From: Phanerochaete sordida | Lineage: Eukaryota > Basidiomycota > Agaricomycetes > Polyporales > Phanerochaetaceae | Length of the DNA: 64,000 nt | Reading direction: 5' to 3' | NCBI GenBank assembly: GCA_019973155.2 | Contig: BPQB01000040.1 | Location: forward strand, 231,153-295,152 | Shown: positions 57,961 to 64,000 of the stretch, piece after piece | Numbering within the stretch: position 1 is the first letter of the stretch | How the letters are laid out: every line of letters begins with the position of its first letter | Position numbers and translations under genes: made by a program | The notes under the pieces: model-generated | Told to the model about the DNA's origin: nothing | Databases searched by the model: none | Seen by the model: the letters and a program-made list of their open reading frames with translations, nothing else

Positions 57961-59195
57961 ATGGCATGTATGGCTATGCGCCATAGTACTGCCGCTTCTT
58001 TGTGCTGCATACTGGCAGTGATGACCGGTACTTTTGCACAAAAAACAACGATTAATTGCACAGCAGAGTCATCTGATTTCGAATGGGTGAGTGTTGACGC
58101 AAATGCTTGTTTCGCTCATACCTCATCTCAAGCCCGCCAGGCAAGTAATAATTTAGGTCAAGACGTTTGCCTCATCGCAGCATTCCTCCGGGCAACCTGT
58201 GAGACGGTTCCGACGAGTATGTCGTATATTGCCCTATGAACGTACGGCGGTTGAACTTGCCTTCGAAGATTATACTCTTAGCCCGCCCCAGCATGTACAT
58301 TATGGGCCGCCCTCGGATCCCAACCTCTGCACCTGCAGCATGGCCTACTACAACACCGTCAACGCGTGCTCTCTATGTCAAGGGCTGCAGACGCTACCGT
58401 GAGTGTAGTATACTCTCTCTAAAGGCCCATAGCGCTATTTATCTACAGATGTGCTCTAGGTGGCTGTTGTCAGTGGGGCCATGTATGCAACATATCATCA
58501 CAGTCACTGGATATCCGCTGCCCATACCATCTGGTACAGCCATCCCTGCGTGGGCATATTTAAACAGCGCACAGTCCGGTAATTTCGATGTGGCCGCAGC
58601 GAAAACCTACAGCCAAATAAACAGTACTAGCATCGCTCCCACACCGCTCGAATTGTCTTCATCAGACTCAGCTGCCCCGACCCATACTCCCGCTGCGTCT
58701 TCAACAAGCGCTATGCATGAAACGTCTTCATCAGACTCAGCTGCTCCGACCCATACTCCCGCTGCGTCTTCAGCAAACGCTATGCACAATATCGACGTCG
58801 TTGGTCTAGCTGGTGGCTTAGTTGGCGGAATAGCTGGTCTGCTGCTCGTCGCTTCGATGACCATGCTCTGGCGGCGGCGGCGATTCAAGAGTGATCTTTC
58901 CCCTACTATGCTACCATCACCCGGCCCCTACGCAGCGAGGCCATTCCCATTCTTCATGCCTGCGGAGGAAGAATCCGAAGGCGATGACGAAGGACAGCCT
59001 CGCTCGATGGGCCCCGTGGCTCCATTGGACTCAGAGCCTCCTTCCTATAGCACAATACAACATACTCCATGTCGTCAAGCTCAGATAGTAAGTAGTCAGT
59101 AGTCCTTCGCAAAAGCCTGTTTATTCACCAACCAGCCGCAGGATCATGGGTCTGCCGCTGTTCCCCACCGCTGTTCCGCTGTTCCCAACGTGTAA
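57961..59195 (+). CDS. 8-Cys single-pass membrane protein, array copy 6
   Basis: First ATG 57961 (alternatives 57970 and 57976; the latter, MRHSTAASL, matches copy 4 best). Exon 1: TAASLCCILAVMTGTFAQ signal, then INCTAESSDFEW. Exon 2: ASNNLGQDVCLIAAFLRATC. Exon 3: YTLSPPQHVHYGPPSDPNLC, TCSMAYYNTVNACSLCQG. Exon 4: WLLSVGPCMQHIITVTGYP, IPSGTAIPAWAYLN, a short stalk with a 23-residue repeat, GLAGGLVGGIAGLLLVASMT (TM), WRRRRF, and an acidic tail EEESEGDDEG with SEPPSYSTIQ (PPSY motif). Reading on, the stop is at 59102. A strong GTAAGT...CCGCAG intron would instead lead to DHGSAAVPHRCSAVPNV and a stop at 59193. Eight ectodomain cysteines kept. Confidence 0.85.
58655..58792 (+). repeat. In-frame 2 x 69 bp repeat in the stalk of copy 6
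   Basis: Units 58655-58723 and 58724-58792 both encode SSSDSAAPTHTPAASS(T/A) and differ at few positions. Each is exactly 23 codons. Confidence 0.85.
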
Positions 59196-60168
59196 GTACT
59201 TCGGCCTGATGTCCGGTAAAATGCTGGCTGAGCCTGAGGCAGTAACACCAGATCAAATCGAGTTCATCGGTTGGCAAGGAAGGCCTGAGCCTGAGGCGCA
59301 CATTGTTCAAGGCAGGGTCATTCCGTAGGATTGATACCAATTTTCCGTGCTAATGAGCCCAGAAAAGATGTTTCAGATTCTGTAGGGCAGGTCGGGGCAG
59401 GATGTCATATCCTGCGACCATTTCCGCTCCAGGGGAAGCCAGGACTACAACAAGAGGCCCCCAAAGGCAAGCCGCGCGAATGGTTGTGGGCAAGCCGACG
59501 CTATCTTTGAGTCGCATGAAATCCCCTTCTTTCCGACTCGCATCCAGACACGCCCCGAACCAGACTCTAAAGAGTAGACAGACTCGTGAGCGGACTTTGT
59601 TTTAACTTGTAGAACTTAGAGACTCGCGTTGATCAGTGTGTGTGCAGTATTATTTATATTTTGCGGGATCTTCCCGGGCACTTGTGCACCTGTAGCATGC
59701 GCTCACAGATGTCCGTATTCTGGTTCCACTACATAGCACTAGTACTGTGTACTGCCTGGTAGAAGCGCGCTCTACGTTTTTGTGCGTAGAAGTGCTCCAC
59801 AGCATTATAGTCCACACCGTGAGTAGAAAGCCAGGTACGCTCAATATAGACTTTAGGGAGTAAGAGGATAATTACGTAGGAAGGTACGTTCCGCGGAGTC
59901 TACGTAGTTGCCTTCTGCAACTTACAGTTACGCAGCTCGGCCACAGCCGGAGTCGTCGCGGACAGCGTTGTCAGGCATGGAAAGCTGCAATCTTGCACGA
60001 ACAACGCGACATTGTCAATCATCTCCGATAGTCATGCACGACCGTTTCCACGGCCCATGATGTCGTTTTACCGCAGTCTCCATGTCGGAGCGAAGCATAA
60101 AACGCGGAGGCCGCTGAGGTCTCTCGACCGAATGTGCGTCCTCGTTCCCCTATCTACGTTGCTTTACC
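59196..60168. other. Spacer between array copies 6 and 7
   Basis: About 1 kb; no gene recognised. A CATAAAAC element at 60096-60103 lies about 70 bp before copy 7. Confidence 0.45.
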
Positions 60169-61072
60169 ATGCAACACCGATTCGCTCATTCTCTCTGTCT
60201 CCTGCTGGCTCTGGTATGCAGCATTTCTGCGCAGAGTGCCCCGGTAAATTGCTCAGCGACCTTTGACTGGGTGAGATCCATATTGTATATCTTTCGAGCG
60301 CGTCTTAAGTTTCACTCAGGCTAAGAACAGTCTAGGCCAGAACATCTGCTTCATAGCAGCTTACCTTCGAGCGTCCTGCCTTCATAATTCCACTGGTATG
60401 CTACTTTGTGACTGTACTAATAGCGTAGCAGATGCTAACGACAGAGCGTCTCTAGCCTTCACTCTCGGGCCACCTCAGTCCGCTCGGGGCACTATGGGCC
60501 GCCCTCCGATTCTAATGCATGTACTTGTAGCATGGTATATTACAATAGCATCAGCGCCTGCGCGCTGTGCCAAGGAGAGCAAATATTGCCGTACGTCTAT
60601 CATCTTCTAGTGTGTCTGTCTGTCACCCAGTTCTTGAGAAGCACGTTTCAGCTGGCAGCCCTCAGTCTCCCATTGCTCCCCAGGCGACATCACGTACGCA
60701 GGATACCCGCTGTCCACGCCTTCAGGCATAACTATTCCCGCATGGACATACCTCAACTTCTCGCAATCTAGCTTCGACGTTGTTACTGCTAAGGCAAAAG
60801 CCGAGAGTAGCAGCACCATGATAGCGCGTACGCCGAACGGGGGAGCCATCGCAGGCGGAATCATCGGCGGGCTAATCGGTGTGACTGCAGCGATCATAGC
60901 TGTGGTCATATTCTGTTTGCGGAGGCGCAGGCCGCGGACCCGCACTGCAGTCCCAGAGCTCGCATATCCTGCGTCGGAGATCGTGCTATCATCTGTTGTT
61001 TCGCCTCCTCCACTGTCAGTCAGCGGTGCTGGTGGCCCAACGCTCTATGTGAGTATCCGAGTCACACTTTGA
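60169..61072 (+). pseudogene. 8-Cys membrane protein, array copy 7, frameshifted in exon 3
   Basis: Exon 1: MQHRFAHSLCLLLALVCSIS-AQ, then VNCSATFDW. Exon 2: AKNSLGQNICFIAAYLRASC, ending in phase 1 like all copies. Exon 3 begins FTLGPPQS in that phase, but the conserved part (GHYGPP, ACTCSMVYYNSISACALCQG) lies in another frame: relative to copy 4 there are 5 extra bases near 60478-60486. No alternative GT or AG in the flanking introns restores the frame. Exon 4 is clean: WQPSVSHCSPGDITYAGYP, IPAWTYLNFSQ, almost no stalk, NGGAIAGGIIGGLIGVTAAI (TM), RRRRPRTR. The tail exon DPDDP is missing. Either a young pseudogene or a base error in the assembly. Confidence 0.6.
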
Positions 61073-61436
61073 ATCGTCTGCCAGATGGGTTGAGCATCAG
61101 GGAAAACGCCCCGGGGTAATGTCAGCTAATAGCGATTAACGAGAGACTAATGACGTCTACTGGCCCCAGTAGACCATTAGACTCAGTAGACACCCTCCTC
61201 ATTAGACGGGTCGAGGTTAGCCTCATTATCACACTAATAAATCACAGTAGACAGACAGTAGCAATATTATTCGGCCGTAGATGGCAATTTTCGTGTACAG
61301 CGTTGGGCATGGCACATGTGGGACTACAAACTACTAGTCTTCTGGGTCGAAGATAACACGCGAGACCGCTCTATTACGAGGATCATCATCCCGTTTCGCA
61401 TCCCTCACAATGGGTGACGATCCGCTACGCACTTCA
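61073..61436. other. Convergent gap with palindrome-rich tract
   Basis: 364 bp between copy 7 and the DUF6532 gene; most of it is the TAGAC-rich tract listed next. Confidence 0.5.
61138..61272. repeat. AT-rich tract with (A/C)NTAGAC repeats and a perfect palindrome
   Basis: Contains GTCTACTGG-CC-CCAGTAGAC (61155-61174, 9-bp arms, 2-bp loop) and then further ATTAGAC, AGTAGAC, ATTAGAC and AGTAGACAGACAGTAG units. It could be a relic of a small inverted-repeat element (MITE-like) or a hairpin-forming 3' signal. No protein coding. Confidence 0.55.
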
Positions 61437-64000
61437 TTAGCAAAAGTATGGAACCTGACGAGATCCCACGTACCAGGCCGACAGGTACACGTCGTGCATC
61501 ACGCGATGGTACATCCGGGGGCCTCCCTCGCGTATGTCGTCAATGAGCTCGAGCACCTTCGTGTACTCTTCGCGGCATGCTGTGAGTGCAAACATTTCCG
61601 CGCGGTTGCGCTTCCCGTCCTCCTTGACCGTCGGGCCACGTCCGTTGCGCCACAAGTCCAGGGAAAGCTTAATCTACAAGGGCTCCGTTAGCAGCGCGCC
61701 AGGTCTGGATGAATGCCCATGAACGTACCATTGCACAAGTGAGCGCGAGCATCGGGATCGGGATCTCGAGTTCGTCTGCCTTGTATCGGTCGCTCGAGGT
61801 GAATCGCTCAGGGAACATGCTTGACACCGAAGGCTTCTTGGCCGTCGAGGTGAAGAAATGGATCTGTAGGGTCCTGATGACGAGGGCGCGATAGAACGGA
61901 TTTTTTCCATCAAGGGTTCCCTGGGGCGTAGCAGACATGAAATATCGTGAGCACAAGGCAAGAGGAGGGCCCGAGAGATGCTTCGCTAACCTGCAGAATA
62001 TCGCCGGGATAGGCGTATGCTTGCTTTACTAGTAGGGCCTTGACGTGGTCCTCACACTCGCCGCGAACAAGCTTGAATTCGTCGACAACCTGGCTATCAG
62101 TATACTTCTTCATATTAGTCCGCAGGTTAGCGTTGCGCTGCTCAACCTGTGGGCTCGCAAGCTGCGTGAGTGATGCTATCGTCAGGTGATGCAAAGCACA
62201 GGAGACTCACCGCTTTGACAAACACTTCCATGTAATAGAAGTCGTTCTTCAGCCGATCGACGATGGGCGTGTAAGCGCTTCCAAGTGCGATGGCCTGGTC
62301 AAGAATGATTTCGCGTTGTAGTCTGGACCGGTCCGGCTCGAGGTAGAGTGCTGAGGCCAAGGTGAGCGCACTACTTCGCAGGTGATGTAGACACGCACCG
62401 CAGTCGAACGCGACCAGTGCAGCAACGTGGTTCATTGCCGCTCGCATGAGCTGCGCGATGTGTGCGGCCTGGTCTGTGAGACGCACTTCGCGATTCGTAC
62501 TCCATACTAGCCTAGTGATCGGGTCGAATCGGGCCTCCCACTGCTTGAGCGAATCGAGCGTACGCCCATGGTGAGGCATCTGCTGTGGGTCAATGTCTTC
62601 GGCCTTAACGGCTGCCGATGCGGACTCGGTTAACGCGGTATGTGTGGGAGGGGCCGTGGATGATATCGAGCTGGCCGACTCCGTGCTATTCGTATTGACG
62701 GCTGAGCTCGTTGTGGGGAACGTCGGCCGCTACACAACAGTCAGTGTGATGGAGTTCCTGGGTCATGACGACGTACCTCGATAGCATCAGCGTGTCTGTC
62801 AGACCTGGAGCGCTTCTTGGGAGGATTGGACGATTGTTCCTCGTCGCCTGAGCCAGCGGACACTTGCGTACGCTTCGTACGAATCGCGGTCGATGGCTCT
62901 TCATCCGAGATGGTGTTCGCTAGCGGTAGCTCAGCCTTGAGCCGGAGAGTTCGAACCACATAGAGGTCATACTACGATCAGAAAGCACACGGTGCGGAGA
63001 CATGACAAGACGTACCGCGGTCTTGGAAGACGCTGCGCTGTCATCAACTGAAAGATCCTAATGATATCCACAGATTAGCATCGACAAAGAATTGAGGGTA
63101 TTCACAACGCACCTGGATCTCCTGCTCAATCTCGTCGCAGGCAGATCGATTGCGCTCTGCAGGGTCTTCGTCGCTGACCTCGTCCTCGCTACTCGACAGA
63201 TCGTCGGAGTATTCACTCCCAGATGAACCAGACGCGGTGTCGACTTGGGAAGAGGAACCCGAGTCATCGCTTGATGACGACTCTTCCTCCTCGAAGTCGG
63301 AGGACCGTGGTGATGGGCGGTGTGCTTTGTTGTTGGGCTTGTCGAGCTTCTTCGAGCCCTTGGGCTTGCAGGACTTCTTCGAGCCCTTGGACTTGTCGGA
63401 CTTCTTCAAGTCTTGATCCTTCGACTTCTTCGCAGTCGAGCCCGTGTTGATTTCGGCCGTGTTGTGTGTAGCAGGCCGCTGCTCAGGCTTCTCTGTAGCA
63501 CAGTGTGAGGGTATGGACAAGCGAAGAATAATAGGCACAGACAGCGCACCTTGCTGCGAGGCCAGAATGGGTGGCAATGCGCCAGAAACGGCCGTCTGCT
63601 CACCAGCAGCGTGAACGACGTTCGTGGTCGGGGAAGGCGCTGCCAGAGAGTTTGTGTCCTCCGTGGGGATTATCCCCGTCGCCTTCGTGCTGCCATGGAT
63701 CCGCTTGGGGGGCACGACAATTTTGGCAGCGCTCAGCGGGCCCTCGTCGTCGCTGTCGAGAGTGGTGCGTGCAAGTACAGGACGAGGACGCGGAGCGGCT
63801 GTAAGGGCATGCGTAAGCCTCGACGTATTTGGGCAGGTGGACCCACAGCAGCACTTACGGGTCGATTGTTTGTGCACAGTTTGGGCACCATCCGCATCGC
63901 CTTTTCCCTGCGATTCCTCGTGATCCTTATCCACTTTCGCTGCAGCTCAACCGTCAATACTGTACCTGCGCAACCACAGTCATCGCTGCTGCCCACCTTT
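61437..64000 (-). CDS. DUF6532 domain protein (5' partial)
   Basis: Runs off the right edge. The leftmost coding is ... HRVMHDVYLSAWYVGSR with a stop at 61437. The N-terminal two-thirds (about 62590-63940) is disordered: a Lys/Ser tract with KSKGSKK/KPKGSKK repeats, an acidic tract (SSDFEEEESSSSDDSGSSS) and a basic NLS-like PPKKRSRSDRHADA. The C-terminal domain has ITRLVWSTNREVRLT, DRLKNDFYYMEVFVKA, VRGECEDHVKALLVKQAYAY with PGDILQ, NPFYRALVIRTLQIHFFTS, DELEIPIPMLALTCAM and EEYTKVLELIDDIREGGPRM, the pattern I know from basidiomycete DUF6532 proteins. Function unknown. The first exon is probably beyond 64000, since an acceptor (GCTGCAG) precedes the first coding seen and GTGGGC at 63996 may be its donor. 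Confidence 0.75.

Noticed and set aside
48981..61072. Biosynthetic gene cluster
   Set aside because: The tandem array contains only one non-enzymatic family. No synthase, P450 or transporter is interspersed.

Overview
The window reads as nuclear DNA of a filamentous basidiomycete, most likely an Agaricomycete and possibly a polypore-type wood decayer. The signs are many very short introns (about 45-65 nt, GT-AG with CTAAC/CTGAC-like branch points), dense genes with GC-rich exons, fungal-specific families (Pns1, Gpt2/Sct1, complex I NUZM-type subunit, DUF6532), and several paralogous class A flavin monooxygenases. Gene models were spliced by eye from reading frames, splice motifs and family knowledge. 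No database search was possible.

Layout. 1-1768 (+): 3' part of a GtaA-type glutaminase carrying a C-terminal membrane anchor, followed by a decayed copy of its own tail (about 1981-2112). 2304-10830 (-): a giant NFX1-type zinc-finger SF1 helicase (ZNFX1/Hrr1-like) with N-terminal CCCH fingers. 11357-12516 (+): electron transfer flavoprotein alpha. 12654-18927 (-): three tandem salicylate-hydroxylase-like FAD monooxygenases. 19303-23391 (-): RRP12, divergent from a Gpt2/Sct1-like glycerol-3-phosphate acyltransferase (23701-25833, +). 26038-26909 (-): a claudin/SUR7-like four-TM protein. 27075-27146 (+): tRNA-His(GTG). 28583-29629 (+): PNPOx-like flavoprotein. 30091-30547 (+): a 78-residue I9-type proteinase inhibitor hidden in four tiny exons. 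31127-33022 (-): unknown protein. 35308-37619 (+): Pns1/CTL transporter. 37991-38870 (-): unknown Ser/Pro-rich protein. 39513-42614 (+): type II PI 4-kinase. 42777-44327 (-): CUS2/TAT-SF1 splicing factor. 44560-45262 (-): complex I NUZM-type subunit. 45956-46872 (+): UPF0643-like protein.

The most distinctive part is 48981-61072. It is a head-to-tail array of at least seven copies of one family of single-pass membrane proteins: signal peptide, ectodomain with eight invariant cysteines, Ser/Thr-rich stalk, glycine-rich TM helix, Arg-rich stop and short cytosolic tail. Copies 1, 2, 4 and 6 look intact and anchored. Copy 3 has swapped the TM/tail for a GPI-type C-terminus. Copy 5 is a wreck with stops and an internal deletion. 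Copy 7 has a frameshift in the cysteine exon. Splice sites and intron phases (0,1,2) are shared by all readable copies. Two of them, and the unrelated membrane glutaminase at the left edge, end in PPxY motifs. A palindrome-rich AT tract (61138-61272) separates the array from a DUF6532 gene (61437-64000, -) that runs off the right edge.

Most other genes are unlinked housekeeping functions (respiration, lipid synthesis, splicing, ribosome biogenesis). The two local amplifications, flavin monooxygenases and 8-Cys membrane proteins, are the accessory, fast-evolving parts.
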